Shown here: positions 19,374 to 28,143 of the stretch, in pieces | Layout: each line of letters begins with the position of its first letter | Numbering within the stretch: the stretch's first letter is position 1 | From: Microbacterium sp. cf046 | GTDB lineage: Bacteria; Actinomycetota; Actinomycetes; Actinomycetales; Microbacteriaceae | Direction: 5' to 3' | Assembly (NCBI RefSeq): GCF_900114345.1 | Contig: NZ_FOZJ01000002.1 | Span: 806,001 to 870,000, forward strand | DNA length: 64,000 nucleotides | The notes under the pieces: generated by a model | The model's input: only the letters and a program-made list of their open reading frames with translations | The model's database searches: none | What the model was told of the DNA's origin: nothing | Translations under genes and position numbers: made by a program

Positions 19374-20276
19374 ATGGTCAAGAACCCCGAGAAGGCGTCG
19401 TACCGTCATCGGGCCCGGATGACGCCGCGACGCCCGGCGTCCGCGCTTGCGGAACGCTGGACGATCGTCGACGGCGTCGACGTTTTCTACCGCGAATCGA
19501 CCAACCCGCCCGAGGCGCCGGTCATCACGCACCTCCACGGGTTCGGCCTCTCCGGTCGATACCTCCTGCCCACGGCGGAGCTCCTCGCTGACGAGTTCCA
19601 CACGCTCGTCCCGGACCTTCCCGGATTCGGTCGGAGCGGCAAGCAGGGGGCGGCGCTGGATGTCCCCGACCTCGCCCACGCCGCGGCGCGCTTCCTCGAT
19701 GACCGCGGAATCGAGAAGACGAGTCTGGTCGGCAATTCGATGGGGTGCCCGGTCATCGTCGAGTTCGCCCATCACTACCCCGAGCGCATCGAACGCGCAG
19801 TGCTGGTCTCCCCCGCGGGCGGCATCCACAATCAGCCGCTGCGGCGCGCGATGAGCCAGCTGGCGAAGGACGGCGGACGCGAACCGCGGAAGATGATCAG
19901 CGTCGCGACGCCGGACTACCTGAGGTTCGGGGTGCCCAGCACCTTCAAGATGTTCAAGGCGCTGACCCAGTACCCGTCATTGGAGCGGCTGCTGCAGCTG
20001 AGGATTCCGACGATGGTGGTGCTCGGCACGCGCGACCCGCTGCTGCCCGGCCCTGCGCGCATCAAGGAGGTCGCCTCGCAGGAGGAGAACCACATCCTCC
20101 TCGTCGTGCTCGAAGGCGCCGCGCACGCGATCAATTTCAGCCACCCCAAGGAGCTCGCACACCTCATCCGCCTGTTCATGGAGGATCGGCCCATCGTCGG
20201 TCTGCCGGGCTCGGTGCAGACGCGCATCTTCGAGATCCACCGCGGCGCGCATCACCCTGCGGCCAAGGAGGACTAG
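19374..20276 (+). CDS. Alpha/beta hydrolase
   Basis: A 300-residue cytoplasmic hydrolase. The oxyanion motif HGFG is at 55-58, the nucleophile Ser122 lies in GNSMG, the acid is in GTRDPLLPG, and the His is in EGAAHAINF. A GGGAGATCGCG ribosome site selects the ATG at 19374; the upstream in-frame ATG has none. The basic N-terminus (KASYRHRARMTPRR) is unusual but does not form a signal peptide. Substrate unknown: esterases, haloperoxidases and C-C hydrolases share this pattern. It sits where mycobacteria carry the esterase LipP. Confidence 0.86.
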   Translation: MVKNPEKASYRHRARMTPRRPASALAERWTIVDGVDVFYRESTNPPEAPVITHLHGFGLSGRYLLPTAELLADEFHTLVPDLPGFGRSGKQGAALDVPDLAHAAARFLDDRGIEKTSLVGNSMGCPVIVEFAHHYPERIERAVLVSPAGGIHNQPLRRAMSQLAKDGGREPRKMISVATPDYLRFGVPSTFKMFKALTQYPSLERLLQLRIPTMVVLGTRDPLLPGPARIKEVASQEENHILLVVLEGAAHAINFSHPKELAHLIRLFMEDRPIVGLPGSVQTRIFEIHRGAHHPAAKED

Positions 20277-20286
20277 CGCGCGGCCG

Positions 20287-20937
20287 TCAGGACGCGGCTG
20301 CGTGGGCCTTCGCGTCCCGCCGCGCGCCCAGGGCGTTCCCGGCCCAGCGGATCAGCAGAGCGAGCACGAGGAATCCGACGAGCATTCCGGCGCAGTACAG
20401 CGCCACTCCGGCGTATCCTCCGACCGCCGCCGGGTTGAAGAACGGATACGGGTAGAACCCGGTGATCGCACCGCGGATGAGCGAGTAGACCACGTACACG
20501 GCCGGGAAGACCAGCCACCAGAACGCCGTCGCGATGGGGATGCGGCGCCGAGGCGGCCAGACGAGCCAATCGATGAGGCCGGCGATGGGCAGGACGAAGT
20601 GGCAGACCACGTTGACCCACGGCATCAGGTCGCCGAGCTCGACATCGCGCAGCAGCGTGTTGAACACGAGGCCGACGAAGACGATGTAGACGACCGCCGC
20701 GCCGCGGATGGCGACGTCGGCGGAGCTGACCAGCGTCCGGTCGCGGACGAGCCGCACCGCGCTGATGATGAACACGACGCTGATGATGATGTTCGAGAGG
20801 TTCGTGAAGTAGCTGAAGAAGTTGACGACGTCGTAGCCCTTGGCCAGGTGCACGGCGAACAGCTGCGTGCCGACCGCGGCAAGCGAGAGTGCGGCGAAGA
20901 ACAGGCGAAACGCGATGGCTGCGGTGCGACTCGTGAT
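20287..20937 (-). CDS. Pr6Pr-family integral membrane protein, probable ATC start
   Basis: A protein with about six hydrophobic segments and the family signature GYDVVNFFSYFTNLSNI near the N-terminus; function unknown. The first standard start in frame is a GTG at 20853, but that would cut off a clear first membrane segment, TAAIAFRLFFAALSLAAVG, encoded in frame just upstream. A stop codon lies at 20949-20947. The best candidate start is the ATC at 20937-20935, giving 216 residues (I/M)TSRTAAIAF. A TAGATC box ends 6 bases before it, which is the leaderless spacing used throughout the window. Either AUC initiates, or the base is a mutation or sequence error from ATG. Confidence 0.72.
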   Translation of the reverse strand: MTSRTAAIAFRLFFAALSLAAVGTQLFAVHLAKGYDVVNFFSYFTNLSNIIISVVFIISAVRLVRDRTLVSSADVAIRGAAVVYIVFVGLVFNTLLRDVELGDLMPWVNVVCHFVLPIAGLIDWLVWPPRRRIPIATAFWWLVFPAVYVVYSLIRGAITGFYPYPFFNPAAVGGYAGVALYCAGMLVGFLVLALLIRWAGNALGARRDAKAHAAAS

Positions 20938-20972
20938 CGGCCCGATCTACGGCCGATCGATCCGACGGCGGC

Positions 20973-21509
20973 CTAGGCGGGGCGGGCTTGCTCGTGCTCC
21001 GCGACGTGCGCGCGATACGCCTGGGCATTGCGCAGGATGCCGGCGCGCTCGTCGTCCGTCAGCTCCCGTCGCACCTTCGCCGGCACACCCGCGACGAGCG
21101 ACCCGGACGGGATCACGGCGCCTTCGAGCACGACCGCGCCGCCCGCGATGAGGCATCCGGATCCGATCAGTGCGCCGCTGAGGACGACCGCACCCATGCC
21201 GATGAGTGATCCGTCGCCGATCGTGCAACCGTGCACGACGGCATTGTGACCGACCGAGACGTTCTCGCCGATCACGACGGGACGCCCGGCGTCGACGTGC
21301 ACGGAGACATTGTCCTGGAGGTTGCTGCCGACGCCGATCGTGATGGTGTCTCCGTCGGCGCGGAGGACCGCGTTGTACCAGACGCTCGAGCCTTCGCTCA
21401 GCGTCACACTACCGACGACGCGTGCACCCGACGCGATGAACGCGCTGGGGTCGATGACCGGAGTGCGGCCGGCCGCGGACAGGACGGAGGCTCCCTCGGC
21501 GATCGTCAT
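20973..21509 (-). CDS. Gamma carbonic anhydrase-like hexapeptide protein
   Basis: A 178-residue left-handed beta-helix protein made of hexapeptide turns such as VVIGENVSVGHNAVVHGCTIGDGSLIG. Zinc-ligand histidines are present in NVSVHVD and VGHNAVVHGC, the pattern of the gamma carbonic anhydrase/YrdA group. These proteins form trimers; many show little carbonic anhydrase activity, so the enzyme role is uncertain. A TAAGTT box ends 6 bases before the ATG at 21509, so the mRNA is leaderless. The Pr6Pr gene follows 35 bases downstream on the same strand. Confidence 0.9.
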   Translation of the reverse strand: MTIAEGASVLSAAGRTPVIDPSAFIASGARVVGSVTLSEGSSVWYNAVLRADGDTITIGVGSNLQDNVSVHVDAGRPVVIGENVSVGHNAVVHGCTIGDGSLIGMGAVVLSGALIGSGCLIAGGAVVLEGAVIPSGSLVAGVPAKVRRELTDDERAGILRNAQAYRAHVAEHEQARPA

Positions 21510-21515
21510 GATCCG

Positions 21516-21521
21516 AACTTA
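21516..21521 (-). promoter_or_regulatory. Leaderless -10 box of the gamma carbonic anhydrase-like gene
   Basis: TAAGTT (minus strand) ends 6 bases before the ATG at 21509. Confidence 0.55.
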
Positions 21522-21588
21522 CCGCCGGTCGGGGCCGCGGGCGGATCAGGCGACGTGTCGCGGGCACCGGGGCCGTCGCCGCGGACTG

Positions 21589-23733
21589 CTAGGAACCCGA
21601 GCCCTGGAGCGCCGCGCTGAGCGCCGCGGTGTACCAGGGAGCGAGGGTGTCGACGAACGTGACGGTCAGGTGGTCCTGGTCTCGATAGACGTTCGCGCCG
21701 CCGACCACCGGAGAGCACGAGTCGGGGCCGCAGAACACATCGGTGAAATCCAGCAGGGTGACGCCGGACAGGCCGGCCGCGGCATCCCTGAGCGGGTCGT
21801 CCGCGACGAGCAGCTGCGTCCGCGCCCCGTCGCACTCGCTGATCGCGCGCGTTCGAAGGCACTTGTTCGGGTCGGTCTCCCAGACCGGGTTGTCGACGAC
21901 GGTGACCACGGGGATGCCGCGATCGAGCACCTCGCTCCAGGCACCGCGATAGCCGGCGACTGCCGCGTCATGCGGCGATTCGTAGCCCGCGGACGAGTAC
22001 GGAGTGGTCGCGATCGCAGCGGTGAACACCGCGTCGAGGTCGGTGTCGGCGAGGGCGGCGCTGACACCGCCTCGCCACTCGGTGCAGGCTGCCCCGAACG
22101 CGCCCGGGGTGGCGAGCGCGGTCGTGCTCCAGGGACACGCGCCCTTGAAATACGTGGTGAGGTGCCAGCCGTTCTCATCGGCCATCTGCTGGAAGGTCGT
22201 GAGCAGCTGATAGGCGTGGCTGTCGCCGATGAGCGCCACTCGCGGTGCATCAGGGGCGTCCGACCCGAATTCGCAGGACACCGGCCGCGAGTCGTTGAGC
22301 TGCACGAAGCACTGCTCGTCGACCGGCCGGTCGACGCCGGCGAACCCGGGAGCGGGCAGGATCGTATCGCCGAACTCGGTGCCCGCGCATGTCGGGTCGA
22401 GCACCACGGCGGCGCCGAAGCAGTCCGGCGGATTCTCCCGCAGCTCGGCGATCGCCCGAACGCCGTCGTTGTAGGCGGGGGCGTTGACCGCCCACGCGAT
22501 CCCCGCGGTGCTGCCGACCACGACCATCGCGGCGAGCGACGACCAGAGGGTCACGCGCGCGGGGCGCGACGTGAGCAGCTTCCAGCCGCGTGCCGGGTCC
22601 TCGACGAATCTCTTGGTCAGCCAGGCCAGGACGAAGCAGATCCCGAGGAGAGCGACCCGGTGGTAGATGGTCAGGCCCCAGAAGGGCACAGAGGGCGCGA
22701 TGATGATCAACGGCCAGTGCCACAGGTACAGCGAATAGGAGATGTCGCCGACGAACTGCGCGGGGCGCAGCGAAAGCACGCGTGTCGGATACCACCACCG
22801 CTCCGTGTTGGATGCCGCGATCACGGCCGCGGCCGCGAGTGTGGGGACTGCTGCCATGTACCCCGGGAACGGGGTCTGACCGTCGAAGGTGAAGATCACG
22901 AAGACGAGCACCGCGACGCCGACCCACCCCAGCAGGAAGCTGCCGAGCGCGTTCCGGATGCGCAGAGCCGGGATGAGCGCCACCATCGCCCCGACGCCGA
23001 ACTGCCACATCCGCCCGAAGGTGACGAAGTACGCCGGCGCCGGGTTGGTGATCGTGAAGAGCACGCAGAACATGAACGACACGACCGTGACGACGCCGAG
23101 GGTGACGATCACCGCGCGTCGCCGAGCGCCCCTGAACCACTTCACCGCCGCCCACGCCGCCAACAGCATGATCAACGGCCACACGACGTAGAACTGCTCT
23201 TCGAGGGACAGCGACCAGTAGTGCTGCACAGTCGTCGGGTCGCCCGCGTGGTTGAGGTAGTCGGCGGAGTTCAGCGCGAGGTACCAGTTCTCGATGTAGA
23301 ACGTCGACGCCAGGATCTCGCGCACTTCGTTCGGGAGTGCCGAGGTGGGCGTCAGATACGGCGACATCGCGACGAGCGCGCAGAACAGCAGGACGAGCAG
23401 GGATGCCGGCAGCAGGCGCCGTGCGCGTCGCGCCCAGAACTGGCCGAGCCGAACCGTCCCGGTCGCGGTCAGCTCGCGCATCAGGTGCCCGGTGATCAGG
23501 AAGCCCGAGATCACGAAGAAGATGTCGACGCCGACATATCCGCCCGAGAAGCGGGCGGGCCAGAAGTGGTACAGCACGACGGCCAGTACGGCAATGGCGC
23601 GCACACCCTGAACGTGCGGGAGGAAGCGCGAAGGCTCGGCGTGCTCAGGGGAACGATCGATCGGTTCCTGCCGCACGAGCCGCCTGGGCTCGCTCAGGTG
23701 CTGCGGTCCGAGGTCGTGGTCGGCGGAGGGCAC
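21589..23733 (-). CDS. OafA/YrhL-type acyltransferase with C-terminal SGNH domain
   Basis: A 714-residue membrane enzyme that transfers acyl groups, usually acetyl, to cell-surface sugars. Residues about 35-400 form the acyltransferase-3 domain with ten or so membrane segments, the YHFWP histidine motif and the RRARRLLPAS loop. A final membrane segment (LAAMVVVGSTAGIAWAV) is followed by an extracellular SGNH hydrolase-like domain with the GDSH nucleophile motif and the C-terminal DQDHLT Asp-x-x-His. Likely targets are wall glycopolymers or an exopolysaccharide; none is encoded nearby. The GTG start is supported by a TAACGT box 6 bases upstream. Confidence 0.92.
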   Translation of the reverse strand: MPSADHDLGPQHLSEPRRLVRQEPIDRSPEHAEPSRFLPHVQGVRAIAVLAVVLYHFWPARFSGGYVGVDIFFVISGFLITGHLMRELTATGTVRLGQFWARRARRLLPASLLVLLFCALVAMSPYLTPTSALPNEVREILASTFYIENWYLALNSADYLNHAGDPTTVQHYWSLSLEEQFYVVWPLIMLLAAWAAVKWFRGARRRAVIVTLGVVTVVSFMFCVLFTITNPAPAYFVTFGRMWQFGVGAMVALIPALRIRNALGSFLLGWVGVAVLVFVIFTFDGQTPFPGYMAAVPTLAAAAVIAASNTERWWYPTRVLSLRPAQFVGDISYSLYLWHWPLIIIAPSVPFWGLTIYHRVALLGICFVLAWLTKRFVEDPARGWKLLTSRPARVTLWSSLAAMVVVGSTAGIAWAVNAPAYNDGVRAIAELRENPPDCFGAAVVLDPTCAGTEFGDTILPAPGFAGVDRPVDEQCFVQLNDSRPVSCEFGSDAPDAPRVALIGDSHAYQLLTTFQQMADENGWHLTTYFKGACPWSTTALATPGAFGAACTEWRGGVSAALADTDLDAVFTAAIATTPYSSAGYESPHDAAVAGYRGAWSEVLDRGIPVVTVVDNPVWETDPNKCLRTRAISECDGARTQLLVADDPLRDAAAGLSGVTLLDFTDVFCGPDSCSPVVGGANVYRDQDHLTVTFVDTLAPWYTAALSAALQGSGS

Positions 23734-23739
23734 CCCTCG

Positions 23740-23745
23740 ACGTTA
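23740..23745 (-). promoter_or_regulatory. Leaderless -10 box of the OafA-type gene
   Basis: TAACGT (minus strand) ends 6 bases before the GTG at 23733. Confidence 0.5.
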
Positions 23746-23827
23746 GCCGCTGGGCCCCGGCATCCGAAGTCGACCCGTCGCAACCGGGCAGACTGCCGTG
23801 CTCTTGGTTAGCCCAGCCTGTGCTTCC

Positions 23828-23855
23828 TTGCGGAATGCGTGCGGCTGAGTAGCGT
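23828..23855 (+). promoter_or_regulatory. Candidate dps promoter
   Basis: TTGCGG (23828-23833), a 16-base spacer and TAGCGT (23850-23855) lie about 55 bases before the dps ATG. Confidence 0.5.
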
Positions 23856-23910
23856 TGAAGCAGGCAGGCAGACGGTGCCGAGCACGAACTGCCCAGATGG
23901 AGGCGAAACG

Positions 23911-24396
23911 ATGACCAAGACGCAGACCACCCCCGCGACAGCCGCCGACCCGACGGTCGCCGCTGGCACGGCCCAATTCCTCACTCCGGTCGCGATCGGA
24001 CTTCAGGCGCTCGCCGTCAACGGCAAGCAGGCGCACTGGAACGTCCGCGGCGCGAACTTCATCGCGATCCACGAGCTGCTCGACTCGATCGTCGCGCACG
24101 CTCAGGATGGCGCCGATCTCGCCGCAGAGCGCATCGTCGCTCTCGGCCTCCCGATCGACGCGCGGCTTTCCACGGTCGCCGAGAAGGCCGCCAAGACGCA
24201 GGTGCCCGCGGGCTTCACGCAGTGGGAGGACATGATCCGCGGCGTGATCGCCGACATGGACACCGTCCTGGTCGACGTGAAGGCCGCGATCGACGGCCTC
24301 GACGAGGTGGACCTTGCCAGCCAGGACGTCGCCATCACGATCCGGGAGGCGCTGGACAAGGATCGCTGGTTCCTGTTCGCCCACCTCGCAGAGTAG
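23911..24396 (+). CDS. dps: Dps, ferritin-like DNA-binding stress protein
   Basis: A 161-residue protein that assembles into a dodecamer, oxidises and stores iron, and protects DNA during oxidative or starvation stress. The inter-subunit ferroxidase residues are all present with the classical spacing: His42, His54, Asp58, Asp69 and Glu73. The ATG at 23911 follows GGAGGCGAAACG. The N-terminal tail is Thr/Ala-rich with few lysines (MTKTQTTPATAAD), so strong DNA binding through that tail is doubtful. The gene stands alone, with a promoter about 55 bases upstream and a bidirectional terminator after it. Confidence 0.95.
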   Translation: MTKTQTTPATAADPTVAAGTAQFLTPVAIGLQALAVNGKQAHWNVRGANFIAIHELLDSIVAHAQDGADLAAERIVALGLPIDARLSTVAEKAAKTQVPAGFTQWEDMIRGVIADMDTVLVDVKAAIDGLDEVDLASQDVAITIREALDKDRWFLFAHLAE

Positions 24397-24404
24397 CCCT
24401 GACA

Positions 24405-24444
24405 CCACGAACGCCCCCGTCCGGCTGGTCGGGGGCGTTCGTGG
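24405..24444. terminator. Bidirectional terminator between dps and the response regulator
   Basis: A perfect 15-base inverted repeat (CCACGAACGCCCCCG and its complement) encloses a 10-base loop. It lies between two convergent genes, so it can serve both. Confidence 0.88.
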
Positions 24445-24454
24445 TCCCGGGCGG

Positions 24455-25135
24455 TCAGTCGCGCTGCAGGTAGGCGATCACAGCCAGCACTCGCCGATGC
24501 TCCGTCGCCGACTCCTCGAGCCCGAGCTTCGCGAAGATCGCGCTCACGTTCTTCTCAACCGCGCCGACGCCGATGAACAGTCGCGCGGCGATGCTCGCGT
24601 TGCTGCGACCCTCCGCCATCAGTTCGAGCACGTCGCGCTCGCGAGGAGTGAGCGCCGTGAGCGGATTCGGCCGACTGGCGAGCAGTCCCTGCACGACGAG
24701 CGGGTCGAGCACCGTTCCGCGCTCATGCACGCGGCGCACGGCATCCGTGAATTCATCGAGCGAGGTGACCCGATCCTTGAGGAGGTAGCCGACCCCGCCG
24801 TCGCCTGCCGCGAGCAGCTCACGCGCATACACGCCCTCGACGTACTGACTCAGCACCAGGATGCCGAGCTCGGGCACCTCGGCGCGCAGGAGGAGCGCCG
24901 CCTTGATGCCCTCGTCGCGGAACGACGGAGGAAGCCGCACGTCCAGGATCGCGACATCCGCCTCGGCAGTCCGCACGCGAGCCACGATGTCATCCGCGTC
25001 GCCGAATGCGCCGGCCGTGACGTACCCCGCCTCGTCGAACAGCCGCACGAGCCCCTCGCGCAGCAGCACGGAGTCCTCGACGAGGACGATCCGCAGCTGC
25101 TGCCCGGGCATCCACTCAGGATACGGGCCGGTCAC
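24455..25135 (-). CDS. LuxR/NarL-family response regulator
   Basis: A DNA-binding regulator phosphorylated by the kinase upstream. The receiver domain has the acidic pair in VLVEDS and the phospho-acceptor Asp in AILDVRLPP, with the switch Lys in LLKDRV. The C-terminal LuxR helix-turn-helix runs from LTPRERDVLELMAEG to VEKNVSAIFAKLGL. I chose the GTG at 25135 because it overlaps the kinase stop as GTGA; an ATG at 25111 (MPGQQLRIV) is the alternative. It should control genes nearby, perhaps the multicopper oxidase, but no binding site is recognisable. Confidence 0.92.
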   Translation of the reverse strand: MTGPYPEWMPGQQLRIVLVEDSVLLREGLVRLFDEAGYVTAGAFGDADDIVARVRTAEADVAILDVRLPPSFRDEGIKAALLLRAEVPELGILVLSQYVEGVYARELLAAGDGGVGYLLKDRVTSLDEFTDAVRRVHERGTVLDPLVVQGLLASRPNPLTALTPRERDVLELMAEGRSNASIAARLFIGVGAVEKNVSAIFAKLGLEESATEHRRVLAVIAYLQRD

Positions 25136-26529
25136 GCCGTCGCCGGCGCCGCGGCGATCGTGGACGCGAGCGGGATGTGCACGCCCACCGCCGTCGGTCC
25201 GCCGAGCGGGCTGTCGACCACGAGCACCCCGCGCAGGCCCGCGATGCGATCTCGAAGTCCTTCGAGGCCGTGGCCGGGAACCATGTGCGCTCCCCCGCGT
25301 CCGTTGTCGACCACCCACACGTCGAGCATCGGCGGGGTCTCGCCCGGGCGCAGCGACACCTTGAGGGTCGCCGCGGACGCCCCGGCGTGCTTCACGGCGT
25401 TCGTGATCAGCTCCGCGATCACGAAGTACACGGTGCGCGCGACCTCGGCGGGCACGGCGGCATCCACGGCGGGATCGATGTCGAGCGAGACCGGCAGCGC
25501 GCTCGCCGCGGCGACGCCCGCCAGCGCGGCCGCGAGCCCGCGATCCTGCAGCAGCGGCGGTGCGACTCCGCTCGAGAGCGCGCGCAGCTCGTCCAGGGCC
25601 GCCTTCGCGTGACCCTGGGCTTCGCGAGCGAGTTCGGCGGCAGCCTCCGTGTCACCGGCCGCGGCGCGGCGTTCCAGCGCCGCGAGGTCCAGCTGCAGCC
25701 TCACCAGGCGCTGCTGCGGACCGTCGTGGATGTCACGTTCCAGGCGTCGCAGCCCAGCGCTCTCCGCCTGCACGGCCGACGTGCGCGCAGCGGCCTCGGC
25801 CCGCGCCTCAGCGGCGAGGTCGTCGCTCGCCCAGCGCCCGAGCAGCCCGCGGGCGATCAGGTACTGGAACCTGGCCAGTCCGCTCATGACCCACGGCAGG
25901 GTGACCGCGAAGATCACGCCGGCGATCAGGTACAGGGTGACTTCCACCGTGAAGCTCGACCATCCGCCGAACAGCCATGGCATCGCGGCCGAGACGTACT
26001 GGCCCCACTCGCCGGTGCCGTCACCGCGCGGGATGAAGGCGCCCCAGAACCAGAAGGTGAGTCCGCCGAGGCTGACGCTCAGCCACACGGTGGTCAGCGC
26101 GAAGGTGACCGTGCTCACGATGGGGCTCACGATCATGCCGTGCAGGAGGTACGTCCAGTAATGACCGTTGCGAAGCGGCCTGCTGATCGTCGCCCAGAAC
26201 CCCTCGGAGCGGGTGACCTCGCGGTCCCACTCGGGCTCCGCGATCTCGGGGAGCCCGGTGAGCAGGAGGAGGTACCGGTCGGCCAGCCCGAATCCGCGGG
26301 CGACGAACAGCGAGAGCATGATGATCGGCAGGCCGACGATCAGGATCAGCAGTCCGACGCCGGTCCAGAACAGTCCGGCGAGCACGCTCACGGCCGTCAT
26401 CGCGAGGGCGAACGCGAGGATCAGGTAGAGCGCGCGGCCGGGGACGAGCTTCCATTCGCGACCGTAGGCGGCCCACCCGGTTCGGGTCGGCGCCTCCGTG
26501 CGGATCTGCTCAGTGGTCATGGCGGTCAT
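25132..26529 (-). CDS. Sensor histidine kinase (HisKA_3/DesK-NarX class)
   Basis: A 465-residue membrane kinase. The N-terminal half has paired membrane segments at about residues 33-80 and 115-230, forming the membrane sensor region seen in many actinobacterial kinases. The dimerisation/phospho-acceptor site is RDIHDGPQQRL. The ATPase part has the N box ELITNAVKHA and G box DNGRGG, then GHGLEGLRDRI. The signal is unknown. The first ATG lies inside the end of the multicopper oxidase gene (20-base overlap), and a second ATG three codons on also overlaps, so translation is coupled to that enzyme. Confidence 0.92.
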   Translation of the reverse strand: MTAMTTEQIRTEAPTRTGWAAYGREWKLVPGRALYLILAFALAMTAVSVLAGLFWTGVGLLILIVGLPIIMLSLFVARGFGLADRYLLLLTGLPEIAEPEWDREVTRSEGFWATISRPLRNGHYWTYLLHGMIVSPIVSTVTFALTTVWLSVSLGGLTFWFWGAFIPRGDGTGEWGQYVSAAMPWLFGGWSSFTVEVTLYLIAGVIFAVTLPWVMSGLARFQYLIARGLLGRWASDDLAAEARAEAAARTSAVQAESAGLRRLERDIHDGPQQRLVRLQLDLAALERRAAAGDTEAAAELAREAQGHAKAALDELRALSSGVAPPLLQDRGLAAALAGVAAASALPVSLDIDPAVDAAVPAEVARTVYFVIAELITNAVKHAGASAATLKVSLRPGETPPMLDVWVVDNGRGGAHMVPGHGLEGLRDRIAGLRGVLVVDSPLGGPTAVGVHIPLASTIAAAPATA

Positions 26530-28066
26530 CGTTCTCTCCCTCGTCGGTGTTCAGGGCGGGCTGCTGCCCAGGTTCGACGACCAGGAACTGTCCCATCATG
26601 CCCTGGTCTTCGTGCCACAGCAGGTGGCAGTGGTACATGTACGGCGTCGTCGGATCGGCGTAGTCGTCGAACCGCACCAGCAGTCGATACGAACGGCTCC
26701 CCTCGAGCGCGATCGTGTCCTTCCACCCCGCAAGGCGCGGCGGCGGCTCAGCGCCGTCGATGCTCACGACCCGGAACTGCGTGTCGTGGACATGGAACGA
26801 GTGCGGCAGCGGGTTGTCGTTGCGGACGGTCCACACCTCACTCGTATCCACGGTCACGACGAAGTCCACGCGCGAGAGCTCCATCTGCCGGTCGTTGATG
26901 TCGTGGCCCGAAAGGACGAACGACCGCTCGGCCGCGGCTGATCCGACATCCGAGGAGGGAAGGGTCGTCAGGTGCGCGGGCACCTCCGGCGAGGGCGTGA
27001 GGGATGCCGCTGCACGCAGTTCGAGCACGTCGAAGGATGCGGATCCGGCATGCAATGCCGGGTCCGGCGCGTCTGAGATGAGTGCGACCCGCTCGCCGGG
27101 TTCCAGCTCGACGACGATCTCGGCGCGCTCGCCAGGCGAGAGCGGCACCGCAGTGGACTGAACCGGACTCTCGAGGAGTCCGCCGTCGGTCGCGATCAGG
27201 TCGAACGAGCGCCCGTCGCCGAACGCGAAGTCGTACATGCGTGCGCTGGACGCGTTGAGCAGCCGCAGCCGCACCCGTTCGGTGGTCACGTCCAGGTAGG
27301 GGCCGACCGTGCCGTTGACGAGGATCGTGTCGCCGAGCACGCCGTCGAACTGCATGCCGATGCCGCCGGCGAACGATCCGTCGGCCGCGAACGAGCGGTC
27401 CTGGACGATGATCGGGAAGTCGTCGACGCCGTAGTCCCGCGGCAGTGCCAGCGCAGACTCTTCGACGTCCCGCACGATGAACAGGCCGGCCAGCCCCGCG
27501 TCGACCTGCTCCCGCGTACGGCCGTGCAGGTGGGGGTGATACCAGAGGGTCGACGCCGGCTGGTCGATCCTCCACTCCGGCTCCCAGCGGGCACCCGGAG
27601 CGATCGGGGTGTGCGGCCCGCCATCCGCCGCCGCCGGCAGGTGCATTCCGTGCCAGTGGACCGACGTGGATTCGTCCAGTCCGTTGGTGACGTCAACCCG
27701 CACCCGTTCGCCACGCTCGGCGATGAGCGTCGGACCCAGGTAGGGGCCGTTGTAGCCCAGCGTGGGGGTCGCGCCGCCGTCGACGAATGCCGACTCCGAC
27801 GCCGCAGCCTCCAGCTCGAACACGCGGACGCCGTCCTCGACACGGGATAGCGCGAACGGCGGAATGCCGACGGGATTCACGAATCGGACGCTGCCGAGTG
27901 CGGGTGGCGTCGCGCGGCCCGTCTGCGTGATGACCCATACCGTTCCACCGGCGAGCAGGGCGACGAGCGGGACGGCGATGAGGGCGGCGATGACGCCGCC
28001 GCGCCGGCGGCGTCGCGGTGCGACAGGCGCCGGAGGCGCGGGGGGAACGAGCAGGGTCGAGGCCAT
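26510..28066 (-). CDS. Multicopper oxidase, CueO/laccase-like
   Basis: A 518-residue copper enzyme that oxidises Cu(I), phenols or metals with oxygen. All four copper-binding blocks are present: HWHG, WYHPHLHG, HSFHVHD and HCHLLWHEDQGMMG (type 1 and trinuclear ligands). An arginine-rich stretch (RRRRRGG) precedes one hydrophobic segment at about 24-45, so it is exported or anchored outside the membrane; a classical twin-arginine motif is not clear. It overlaps the sensor kinase, which suggests regulation by copper, metal or redox state. A copper chaperone or exporter is not seen next to it. Confidence 0.93.
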   Translation of the reverse strand: MASTLLVPPAPPAPVAPRRRRRGGVIAALIAVPLVALLAGGTVWVITQTGRATPPALGSVRFVNPVGIPPFALSRVEDGVRVFELEAAASESAFVDGGATPTLGYNGPYLGPTLIAERGERVRVDVTNGLDESTSVHWHGMHLPAAADGGPHTPIAPGARWEPEWRIDQPASTLWYHPHLHGRTREQVDAGLAGLFIVRDVEESALALPRDYGVDDFPIIVQDRSFAADGSFAGGIGMQFDGVLGDTILVNGTVGPYLDVTTERVRLRLLNASSARMYDFAFGDGRSFDLIATDGGLLESPVQSTAVPLSPGERAEIVVELEPGERVALISDAPDPALHAGSASFDVLELRAAASLTPSPEVPAHLTTLPSSDVGSAAAERSFVLSGHDINDRQMELSRVDFVVTVDTSEVWTVRNDNPLPHSFHVHDTQFRVVSIDGAEPPPRLAGWKDTIALEGSRSYRLLVRFDDYADPTTPYMYHCHLLWHEDQGMMGQFLVVEPGQQPALNTDEGENDDRHDH

Positions 28067-28125
28067 ACCTCAAGCGTCGTCAGCGCGGGCACGGCGCGGC
28101 ATCCGACGCACACCCCGATCGGGTG

Positions 28126-28139
28126 GGGGGTTATCCCCC
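28126..28139 (-). terminator. Short GC hairpin after the amidohydrolase
   Basis: GGGGG-TTAT-CCCCC lies 4 bases beyond the amidohydrolase stop and before the multicopper oxidase gene. The palindrome CCCGATCGGG next to it may add a second stem. Confidence 0.5.
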
Positions 28140-28143
28140 GACC

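Noticed and set aside
20287..20853. GTG at 20853 as the start of the Pr6Pr protein
   Set aside because: It would remove a well-formed first membrane segment encoded in frame just upstream, and it has no ribosome site or -10 at the right distance.
21310..23811. An 833-residue plus-strand open frame
   Set aside because: It is antisense to the OafA-type gene, has Arg/Asp/Gly-rich composition typical of GC-rich shadow frames, and has no domain.
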